Shown: positions 1-4,914 of the stretch, one piece after another
How positions within the stretch are numbered: position 1 is the first letter of the stretch
Layout of the letters: each line of letters begins with the position of its first letter
Source: CAYRTD01 sp964426915
GTDB lineage: Bacteria; Bacteroidota; Bacteroidia; Bacteroidales; GCA-2748055
NCBI GenBank assembly: GCA_964426915.1
Contig: CAYRTD010000207.1
Coordinates: 1 to 5,092, forward strand
Length of the DNA stretch: 5,092 nt
Reading direction: 5' to 3'
Position numbers and translations under genes: made by a program
Notes under the pieces: model-generated
What the model was told of the DNA's origin: nothing
The model's input: the letters and a program-made list of their open reading frames with translations, nothing else
The model's database searches: none

Positions 1-1
1 C

Positions 2-178
2 ATTAAGGGAGGTCCCTGGAATCAGGGAACCTATTGTGCTCCCGTGGGTGAAAATACTTATGGCTTACTTTCGGTGAGTTTTACAGAATCAGAGATTAGA
101 GTGAATTTTAGTGGACGTACCAATACACACGAAGAAAAAGTTTCCTTGTGTAAAAAGTTTTCCAGAGATGCTCCATAA
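2..178 (+). CDS. C-terminal end of an unidentified protein (5' truncated by window)
   Basis: An open frame enters from the left edge and runs 58 codons to a TAA at 176-178. The visible tail contains the stretches GTYCAPVGENTYGLLSVSF and VNFSGRTN, which look like alternating beta strands, followed by a basic end (SLCKKFSRDAP). The codon pattern looks coding and the other two forward frames are broken by stops. The 'TYGLL.V.F....I.V.F.G' rhythm is loosely like the last strands of calcineurin-type metallophosphoesterases, but this is only an impression and no catalytic motif is in view. It reads toward the regulator gene, which is on the opposite strand, so the two are convergent. Function cannot be assigned. 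Confidence 0.55.
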   Translation: MKGGPWNQGTYCAPVGENTYGLLSVSFTESEIRVNFSGRTNTHEEKVSLCKKFSRDAP

Positions 179-490
179 TAAAAATCAAATTGAGTTTGAC
201 TAAAATAATTCTTTTAATTGTATCTATTTCAGTTCAGGTGCAGAAATTGGCAGCGCGCTGGGTTATGGCCTTGGTGACCGTTAAGGTCTTGCAATAATGA
301 TTCTTACCCTGGGCAAAAAAATATAGCTTTTGATTATTTTTAGTGAACAGGTGTATTTATCTTTTGCTACTGAAACATTTTAGATATTACATTTTGATAT
401 AAAGCAATTTGCAGACAGTAATTTAAGTGTGAATTGATAGTGGAACTCAAAACAGGAATTCATATCTATTCGAAAAAATTAAGAAATTAT
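179..490. other. AT-rich convergent spacer without an intact gene
   Basis: This 312-base stretch lies between the 3' ends of the left-edge gene and the regulator gene. I see no RNA gene, no GC-rich hairpin followed by a T-run, and no ORF with a usable start. A loose inverted repeat (TGAATT at about 431-436 pairing with AATTCA at about 458-463, with a 21-base loop) is too weak to call a terminator. The only coding-like signal is the short scrap listed separately at 204-284, which is visibly richer in G and C than its surroundings. Confidence 0.5.
204..284 (+). pseudogene. Possible coding scrap (gene remnant)
   Basis: Between an in-frame TAA at 201-203 and a TAA at 282-284 the frame reads 26 residues, ending in FSSGAEIGSALGYGLGDR. 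The glycine/alanine-rich end looks like the C-terminus of a real protein. There is no ATG, GTG or TTG start that would make it a gene by itself, and local G+C rises over about 237-280. It is best read as the surviving tail of a deleted or decayed gene, but chance is quite possible for so short a segment. No family is recognised. Confidence 0.2.
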
Positions 491-1174
491 CTACAGATCG
501 AAAGAAAATCCTTTTTCTTTTAAATTTTCATAAACTTGCATATCGAACCTAAATAAATTAGCTGCACGGTGTGAAACATTTTTTTGTTTGGTCTTTGTGT
601 CTATGAGGAGTTTCATCTTTAAAAACTTTCTCCTGAAATTTGGTTTGTCAAATTCCACACCAAGTATGGCTTCATAAAGTGTTTGTAGCTGTAAGAAAGT
701 AAAATTTTCAGGTAAGAGATTGAAACCAATCGGTTCATGACGAACAATATGTTTTAAGCGCTTTATTCCAAAATCCAGAATTTCATTGTGATCAAATATT
801 AAGTCGGGTTGTTCGCCCAATGGATACCATCTTGCTTCCAAAACGCTTTCACCCGGTTTTAAGTTAACATCTTCGTATCTCGTCAGGGCAAAATATGAAA
901 TAGTAACTACTCGTCTGGTTGGGTACCTGTCAACTGCTCCAAATGCCTTTAGTTGCTCCAGGTAAATATTTTTTAGTCCAGTATGTAAGTTTAAGATTCT
1001 TACTGCAGCATCATCAATATCCTCATCTTTCTTTAAGTATCCACCTGGCAAGGCCCACTTCCCGGCACTTGCACCTTCTGCGTGTTTCACAAGTAGAATG
1101 TTTGTTTTATCGTTATGGAACGAATATATGATACAATCTATTGATAATATTTTAAGGTCCTTTTTTTTTGACAT
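491..1174 (-). CDS. Nudix-type transcriptional regulator, AraR/NrtR-like (pentose-sensing)
   Basis: A 227-residue protein with two domains. Residues about 8-140 form a Nudix fold. It contains GKWALPGGYL (38-47) and a Nudix box at 45-67, in which G45, E51, R59 and G66 remain. The positions of the three catalytic/metal-binding glutamates in the REUXEEXGU core are I60, L63 and H64, so hydrolase activity should be absent. Residues about 148-227 match the NrtR-family winged helix: LPENFTFLQLQTLYEAIL, then NFRRKFLKMKLL, then HRAANLFRFD. In this family the Nudix domain is the effector sensor and the wing domain binds DNA. Bacteroidota AraR regulators of this architecture control L-arabinose genes, and length and domain order fit. 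It is transcribed divergently from the secreted-protein/symporter pair, with 109 bases between the starts. Arabinose or a related pentose as ligand is inferred from the adjacent GH43 and GPH genes. The start at 1174 follows no Shine-Dalgarno. Codons 3-5 (SKKK) form a run of nine A. Confidence 0.9.
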   Translation of the reverse strand: MSKKKDLKILSIDCIIYSFHNDKTNILLVKHAEGASAGKWALPGGYLKKDEDIDDAAVRILNLHTGLKNIYLEQLKAFGAVDRYPTRRVVTISYFALTRYEDVNLKPGESVLEARWYPLGEQPDLIFDHNEILDFGIKRLKHIVRHEPIGFNLLPENFTFLQLQTLYEAILGVEFDKPNFRRKFLKMKLLIDTKTKQKNVSHRAANLFRFDMQVYENLKEKGFSFDL

Positions 1175-1215
1175 TTGAGGAATATTTTATTTTTTTTTCA
1201 AAATCATTTGGAAAA

Positions 1216-1223
1216 TATATTTG
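1216..1223 (+). promoter_or_regulatory. Candidate Bacteroidota -7 promoter element
   Basis: TATATTTG matches the TAnnTTTG -7 consensus known for the Bacteroidota primary sigma factor. Transcription would begin around 1230, giving a leader of roughly 54 bases before the ATG at 1284. No clear TTTG -33 box occurs 19-21 bases upstream, where there is a T-rich stretch, so the promoter may be weak. In such AT-rich DNA the match could also be chance. Confidence 0.35.
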
Positions 1224-1235
1224 TATCGCTTAATC

Positions 1236-1258
1236 TTGTAGTCAAAAAGACAAAAAGA
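1236..1258. promoter_or_regulatory. Tandem 8-bp repeat and weak dyad, candidate operator
   Basis: Two perfect, directly adjacent copies of CAAAAAGA occupy 1243-1250 and 1251-1258. Overlapping the first copy is the dyad TTGT-N10-ACAA (1236-1253). The block lies just downstream of the predicted -7 box at 1216-1223, where a bound repressor would block transcription of the uptake genes. It also sits upstream of the regulator, allowing autoregulation. That the Nudix regulator binds here is inference from position alone; I cannot match the sequence to a known AraR consensus. Confidence 0.3.
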
Positions 1259-1283
1259 TATTATTAATACGACAATAACCCTT

Positions 1284-1658
1284 ATGCAAAATTACATTTT
1301 TTTTCGTAAATGCATTATTTTTCTTGCATTCATTAGTTCTGGGAGCTATTCTTTTGGCGCAAACAACGATGCTATTTCCTTCCGTCACAAGGTCGCTCTT
1401 CCTGAAGCGCCTATTGGAAATTTGGAGATAGAAACGCTGATGCTAAACAGCTATGGATTTATACCTGACAATATTCAGAACTTTTATATTAGTGTGCGAA
1501 CTTTCTTTGAAGAAGAGCCGGGTGTGGAGCAAGTAGTCATATTGGACGTATTGGTTTCTGATGCTGAATACAATTATATAGTTTACTCCCAAAAGAACAT
1601 AGTTGGAGAAGGAAAGTTTATGACAGCTCCAGCGACTGACGAAAACAAAATATTATGA
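1284..1658 (+). CDS. Small predicted secreted protein, unknown function, coupled to symporter
   Basis: A 124-residue protein that I do not recognise. Residues 1-25 form a Sec signal peptide: a positive R8-K9, a hydrophobic core CIIFLAFISSG (10-20), and a plausible cleavage after S23-F-G25. The single cysteine (C10) is in the signal region and not in a lipobox, so it is not a lipoprotein. The mature part, about 99 residues, looks beta-rich with several acidic patches: FEEEPGVEQVVILDVLV near 74-90, then NYIVYSQKNIVGEGKF. It contains no obvious catalytic motif. Its TGA overlaps the symporter ATG as ATGA (1655-1658), a classic sign of translational coupling, so the two are probably co-expressed. 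Location would be periplasm or outside. A role beside sugar uptake, such as substrate binding, is speculation. It could also be a truncated descendant of a longer protein. The start is supported by the well-formed signal peptide directly after it. Confidence 0.7.
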   Translation: MQNYIFFRKCIIFLAFISSGSYSFGANNDAISFRHKVALPEAPIGNLEIETLMLNSYGFIPDNIQNFYISVRTFFEEEPGVEQVVILDVLVSDAEYNYIVYSQKNIVGEGKFMTAPATDENKIL

Positions 1659-3139
1659 GAACTGCTACAGAGAGAATAAGCTTTGGTGAAAAAATTGGTT
1701 ACAGTTTGGGAGACCTTGCTGCGAATCTTATTTTTCAGACATTAATGACCTTTTTGGCGTTTTTCTATACCGATGTGTATAAAATTCCGCCGGCCTCAGC
1801 ATCGGTTATTATATTTGCAGGAGGTATGGCTGGCGCTTTTTTCACCCCGGTTATGGGAATTATTGCCGATCGCACCTCTACACGCTGGGGTAAATTCAGG
1901 CCCTGGATTTTATGGACTTCGGTTCCCTTTGGCGTCATTGCCATACTAGCGTTTTCTACTCCTGATTTTAGTCCTGAAGGGAAAATTGCCTATGCGATGA
2001 TTACTTATTTTCTGTTAGTCATTATTTATACCGCCAATAACCTTCCCTATTCGGCCCTAAGTGGTGTTATTACAGGAAATATGGCCGACCGCAACAGCAT
2101 TTCATCGTACCGTTTCACCGGTGTAATGATTGCTCAGTTTATCGTTCAGGTTTTATTGCTGCCTCTGGTACTGATTTTGGGAGATGGCGACCGGGCAGCA
2201 GGATTTGAATATGTAATAGGAATTTTTGCAGCCATTGGTGTAGTTTTTTTTCTTATTACTTTTTTTACTACAAGGGAACGAATTGTTCCACCCCCGGAGC
2301 AAAAAAGTTCATTAAAACAGGATTTGTCCGATCTAGTCAAAAACAAACCATGGATTATAATGTTGATTCTTACAACATTTATTTTCCTGACACTGGCATT
2401 GAAAGGCGGAGTTTATGTCTACTATTTCGAACATTATCTAAACGATGTCCACTTATCTAAATTCCTTACCGGCATCGGTTTCAATGGTCTCATCAATAAT
2501 ATAAACAGTTTCTTTACAGGATTAGGCCTCGTTGGTTTTCACTGGCCTGATGATCCTGCAACCTCCGGATTTAGCTTATTCAACGGTAGCGGTATCATCA
2601 TGATGATCGTTGCTATTGGTTTTTCAAAGGGACTTGCCGACAAATTCGGGAAGCGTGATGTTTTTATCGTGGGCCTGGCAGGTGCTATGATAGCTCAATT
2701 CCTTTTTGTTTTTATTCCACCTCACTCAGTAGCCATAGTATTTATTCTTCAGTTATTTCATGGATTTTTCTATGGTTTAACGATTCCATTGCTGTGGGCA
2801 ATGATTGCAGATGTAGCTGATTATTCCGAATGGAAAAATAACCGGCGCGCTACCGCAATCGTATTTTCAGCCATGGCATTTGGCCTGAAAGTCGGTCTTA
2901 GTCTGGGCGGAACATTGTTAGCAGGCCTGCTGGCACTATACGGATACAATGAGCAATTAGCTGTTCAGCCCGATCCGGCCATACAGGGAATCAGGTATAC
3001 CATGAGTATTTTTCCTGCCATTACTTTCCTTATTAGTTTAATTAGTTTGTTTTTCTATAAAATAAATAAATCGATGGAGATTCAAATCGAAAAGGACCTT
3101 ATCGGCCGTAGAAATGCATCGAGAAAAAAGCAAGAATAA
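1655..3139 (+). CDS. GPH-family cation:sugar symporter (MelB/XynB-like), probable pentoside importer
   Basis: A 494-residue inner-membrane transporter with about 12 hydrophobic segments. Family signatures are present: EKIGYSLGDLAANLIF then FFYTDVY in TM1 (12-42), RWGKFRPWILW in the TM2-TM3 loop (77-87), and DVADYSEWKNNRRATAIVFS (386-405), followed by FGLKVG with K412 at the position of the conserved TM11 lysine. Members move sugars or short glycosides together with Na+ or H+. The GH43 gene downstream and AraR-like regulator upstream suggest arabinose- or xylose-containing substrates. Two details stand out. The acidic 'D...ND-P' motif expected in TM2 reads MAGAFFTP (58-65), with no aspartate until D72. 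About 54 residues (259-312) are also inserted between TM7 and TM8, a trait I associate with Bacteroidota members. The start overlaps the upstream stop (ATGA). The C-terminus is basic and cytoplasmic, as expected. Family assignment is firm; substrate is inferred. Confidence 0.92.
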   Translation: MRTATERISFGEKIGYSLGDLAANLIFQTLMTFLAFFYTDVYKIPPASASVIIFAGGMAGAFFTPVMGIIADRTSTRWGKFRPWILWTSVPFGVIAILAFSTPDFSPEGKIAYAMITYFLLVIIYTANNLPYSALSGVITGNMADRNSISSYRFTGVMIAQFIVQVLLLPLVLILGDGDRAAGFEYVIGIFAAIGVVFFLITFFTTRERIVPPPEQKSSLKQDLSDLVKNKPWIIMLILTTFIFLTLALKGGVYVYYFEHYLNDVHLSKFLTGIGFNGLINNINSFFTGLGLVGFHWPDDPATSGFSLFNGSGIIMMIVAIGFSKGLADKFGKRDVFIVGLAGAMIAQFLFVFIPPHSVAIVFILQLFHGFFYGLTIPLLWAMIADVADYSEWKNNRRATAIVFSAMAFGLKVGLSLGGTLLAGLLALYGYNEQLAVQPDPAIQGIRYTMSIFPAITFLISLISLFFYKINKSMEIQIEKDLIGRRNASRKKQE

Positions 3140-3168
3140 GTTTTTAATCGTTTATTAATCTTCCCTGA

Positions 3169-3464
3169 CCTTCGGATGAAGTTATAGCAGGAAATTCTCT
3201 AAACTGCCAACTATCAGAAGAGTACATTCCTTATACGGAAAAAATCCCCGAATCGGTCTATCTGGAAATGATCGGACGATAAACGGATTTTGAAATGTTT
3301 TTAAAAAATATAGAGCGTAACTTTTAGAGAGTAAATGACAAGGCAGTTAAAGAGAAATTACCGGCCAATTGAAGGAAGAACCGATTATCACTACTGTTGA
3401 ATCGTAAGTACAAGATAAAGACGGGTATATAAAAATTTTAAAAATGGCAACAGAAAAGGATTAG
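3169..3464 (+). pseudogene. Decayed gene remnant between symporter and GH43
   Basis: The 382-base gap 3140-3521 has no intact gene but reads like broken coding DNA. One frame gives SEEYIPYTEKIPESVYLEMI, a stop at 3280-3282, TDFEMFLKNIERNF, a stop at 3325-3327, then RVNDKAVKEKLPAN to 3369. A second frame takes over at about 3351 with REITGQLKEEPIITTVES, a stop at 3405-3407, then VQDKDGYIKILKMATEKD ending at a TAG (3462-3464). The pieces have natural amino-acid composition and join in order with one frameshift and three in-frame stops, as expected of a gene of about 95 codons or the end of a longer one. The protein family is not recognised. The remaining bases, 3465-3521, are AT-rich leader for the GH43 gene, without a Shine-Dalgarno or a clear -7 box. 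Confidence 0.45.
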
Positions 3465-3521
3465 ATAAAAGTCTACAATATATATCCAACGAAGCACGCA
3501 AAATATTGAAATTAATTAATT

Positions 3522-4613
3522 ATGACTTTGTTGGATAAAAGACGAACGAAAATTATAAACACTAAAAAACACTTAAGTATGGTAAGAGATCATTTAACAA
3601 AAGATATGTTTATTGCCGATCCGGCAGTACATGTATTTAACGGAAAACTTTATATTTACCCCTCGCATGATTTTGATGCAGGTGTTCCCCAGGATGATTT
3701 AGGATCTCATTTTGCCATGGAAGACTACCATATTTATTCGATGGATGACATTGACAGTAAAGCTGTTGATAACGGCATTGCACTGCATGTAAAAGATATT
3801 CCATGGGCTGGCCGTCAGCTATGGGACAGTGATGCAGCCTATAAAAACGGGAAATATTATCTCTATTTTCCTTTAAAAGATAAAACCGATATTTTTAGAA
3901 TTGGTGTAGCTGTCAGCGACAAACCCGAAGGGCCTTTTGTTCCCGAGCCATTTCCTATATTTGGTAGTTACTCAATTGATCCCTGTGTGTTTGATGATGG
4001 TAATGGAAAGCATTACATGTATTTTGGTGGAATTTGGGGTGGCCAGCTTCAAAGATATAGAAACAATAAAGCACAGGAATGTGGTGTCCAGCCTGATGAC
4101 AATGAACCCGCATTATGTGCCAAAGTTGTTGCTATGAGTGAGGATATGCTCCAGTTTGCTGAAGAACCCAGGGACCTTGTCATTCTGGATGAAAACGGTG
4201 AGCCCATTAAAGCTGGCGATCATGACCGCAGGTTTTTTGAAGCTGCATGGATGCACAAATATAATGGCAAATACTACTTTTCATGGTCGACCGGAAATAC
4301 GCACAAATTATGCTATGCAATCGGTGACAATTCATATGGCCCCTTTATATATAAAGGAGTTATTCTTAATCCCGTTAAAGGATGGACTACGCACCATTCT
4401 ATTGTAGAATTTAAGGGAAATTGGTATCTGTTTTTCCATGATGTGGAAATTTCCGGAGAAACCCATCTCAGAAGCATCAGGTTTGCTGATCTGAACCATC
4501 GGGCGGATGGTATCATCGAAACTATTACTGTCGATTATACAAGAAACGTATCGCACATACCACGGGCAGAACAATTTGTAAATAAAGGAGGGGATTTTTC
4601 ACATAAGCAATAA
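3522..4613 (+). CDS. Glycoside hydrolase family 43 (beta-xylosidase / alpha-L-arabinofuranosidase type), cytoplasmic
   Basis: A single-domain, 363-residue five-bladed beta-propeller enzyme. The GH43 catalytic triad is visible: base D33 in FIADPAVHVF, pKa-modulating D153 in SIDPCVFDD, and general acid E240 in FFEAAWMHKYNGKYYFSW. Supporting motifs are LYIYPSHDFDAG (43-54), GRQLWDSDAAYKNGKYYLYF near 97-116, and TTHHS (289-293) carrying the conserved active-site histidine. Blades repeat the 'NGKYYLYF' pattern. These inverting exo-enzymes release xylose or arabinose from short oligosaccharides. No signal peptide, lipobox or C-terminal binding module is present, so it should act in the cytoplasm on sugars brought in by the upstream GPH symporter. 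The first 19 residues (basic, TLLDKRRTKIINTKK) precede the family core; M20 (3579) is an equally good start, since neither ATG has a Shine-Dalgarno. It is separated from the symporter by the remnant-bearing gap, so it may have its own promoter. Exact substrate and subfamily are not resolved. Confidence 0.93.
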   Translation: MTLLDKRRTKIINTKKHLSMVRDHLTKDMFIADPAVHVFNGKLYIYPSHDFDAGVPQDDLGSHFAMEDYHIYSMDDIDSKAVDNGIALHVKDIPWAGRQLWDSDAAYKNGKYYLYFPLKDKTDIFRIGVAVSDKPEGPFVPEPFPIFGSYSIDPCVFDDGNGKHYMYFGGIWGGQLQRYRNNKAQECGVQPDDNEPALCAKVVAMSEDMLQFAEEPRDLVILDENGEPIKAGDHDRRFFEAAWMHKYNGKYYFSWSTGNTHKLCYAIGDNSYGPFIYKGVILNPVKGWTTHHSIVEFKGNWYLFFHDVEISGETHLRSIRFADLNHRADGIIETITVDYTRNVSHIPRAEQFVNKGGDFSHKQ

Positions 4614-4614
4614 A

Positions 4615-4635
4615 AATCATTTCTTATAAATGATT
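4615..4635. repeat. Inverted repeat just after GH43 stop, weak terminator-like hairpin
   Basis: AATCATTT (4615-4622) and AAATGATT (4628-4635) are perfect complements, separated by a five-base loop. The stem begins two bases after the GH43 stop codon. It is AT-rich and is not followed by a T-run on the plus strand. On the minus strand the stem is followed by TTTTTA, so it would work better as a terminator in that direction. It could stabilise the GH43 mRNA 3' end or act as a weak terminator. Confidence 0.45.
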
Positions 4636-4751
4636 CAGGTTAGCATTATCCATATGCCGGCCCAATAGTTTTTTATTTAGAGCAGGTGCCAAATCTCTTG
4701 AATTGATTATGTTAATATATTTTTCTTTCATGAATTTCTGGTTTTTTATAT

Positions 4752-4759
4752 TAATTTTG
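4752..4759 (+). promoter_or_regulatory. Candidate Bacteroidota -7 promoter element upstream of the sensor gene
   Basis: TAATTTTG fits the TAnnTTTG -7 consensus. Transcription would start near 4766, leaving a leader of about 150 bases that contains the mini-ORF at 4802. A T-rich stretch (4721-4729) lies about where the -33 box should be, but there is no clean TTTG. A chance match is possible in this AT-rich spacer. Confidence 0.3.
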
Positions 4760-4801
4760 GTGAGATAAAAGGGGGTAAAAAATTAGAAAACAGATTATTT
4801 C

Positions 4802-4900
4802 ATGAAATATTATCAAAAGTTGATTTTGTTTCCCATGCTGCTTTTTCTACACCTGTTTTTTCTCGTTCAAAATATATATTTTTACTGCATCAGTATTTAG
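4802..4900 (+). CDS. Hydrophobic 32-residue mini-ORF, possible leader peptide
   Basis: ATG at 4802 opens a 32-codon frame ending in TAG at 4898-4900. The product starts MKYYQKLILFPMLLFLHLFF and ends QNIYFYCISI. It is a short basic N-terminus followed by an almost wholly hydrophobic run, like a signal peptide or a one-pass membrane peptide. The stop lies three bases before the Shine-Dalgarno of the sensor gene and 14 bases before its ATG, a spacing that would allow translational coupling. It might instead be the leftover signal sequence of a deleted gene, or a chance ORF in T-rich DNA. No family is recognised and its own start has no Shine-Dalgarno. Confidence 0.3.
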   Translation: MKYYQKLILFPMLLFLHLFFLVQNIYFYCISI

Positions 4901-4902
4901 GC

Positions 4903-4908
4903 GGGAGG
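4903..4908 (+). promoter_or_regulatory. Strong Shine-Dalgarno of the sensor gene
   Basis: GGGAGG stands six bases before the ATG at 4915, which is close to ideal placement. The other gene starts in this window have none, so this site is unusual here. It fixes the start of the sensor gene. Confidence 0.65.
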
Positions 4909-4914
4909 CACACC

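Larger units (their letters stand above)
1175..1283. promoter_or_regulatory. Divergent control region between regulator and sugar-uptake genes
   Basis: These 109 AT-rich bases separate the regulator start on the minus strand from the secreted-protein start on the plus strand, so both promoters should lie here. Two nine-base T tracts are present or adjacent (1161-1169 inside the regulator start, 1191-1199 in the spacer). Candidate elements are listed separately: a -7-like box at 1216-1223 and a repeat block at 1236-1258. On the minus strand a weaker TATATTTT lies opposite 1212-1219, but its distance to the upstream TTTTTG is longer than usual. No Shine-Dalgarno precedes either start, as is common in Bacteroidota. 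Confidence 0.55.
4614..4914. other. Leader/intergenic region upstream of the sensor gene
   Basis: These 301 bases separate the GH43 stop from the sensor start. They hold the hairpin at 4615-4635, a candidate -7 box at 4752-4759, a 32-codon hydrophobic mini-ORF at 4802-4900 and a Shine-Dalgarno at 4903-4908, each listed separately. From 4636 to 4740 I see only AT-rich DNA with no supported feature. The length and the new promoter candidate suggest that the sensor is transcribed separately from the GH43 gene. Confidence 0.5.

Noticed and set aside
11..31. Hairpin TCCCTG-gaat-CAGGGA
   Set aside because: It lies inside the coding frame of the left-edge protein and has no T-run after it, so a terminator or operator role is not supported.
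919..1131. Plus-strand ORF opposite the Nudix regulator
   Set aside because: It is antisense to conserved Nudix-box coding sequence and its composition looks random; it is a shadow frame.
1262..1269. 8-bp palindrome TATTAATA before the secreted-protein gene
   Set aside because: It is too short and too AT-rich to separate from chance in this spacer.
2146..2346. Minus-strand ORF inside the symporter gene
   Set aside because: It is antisense to transmembrane coding sequence, with no recognisable protein and no start signals.
3937..4574. Several overlapping ORFs in other frames on both strands of the GH43 gene
   Set aside because: All overlap catalytic-domain sequence that is clearly coding in the GH43 frame; they are by-products of its codon composition.
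4615..4635. Calling the inverted repeat a firm rho-independent terminator for GH43
   Set aside because: The stem is AT-rich and has no downstream T-run on the plus strand, so it is listed only as a repeat.
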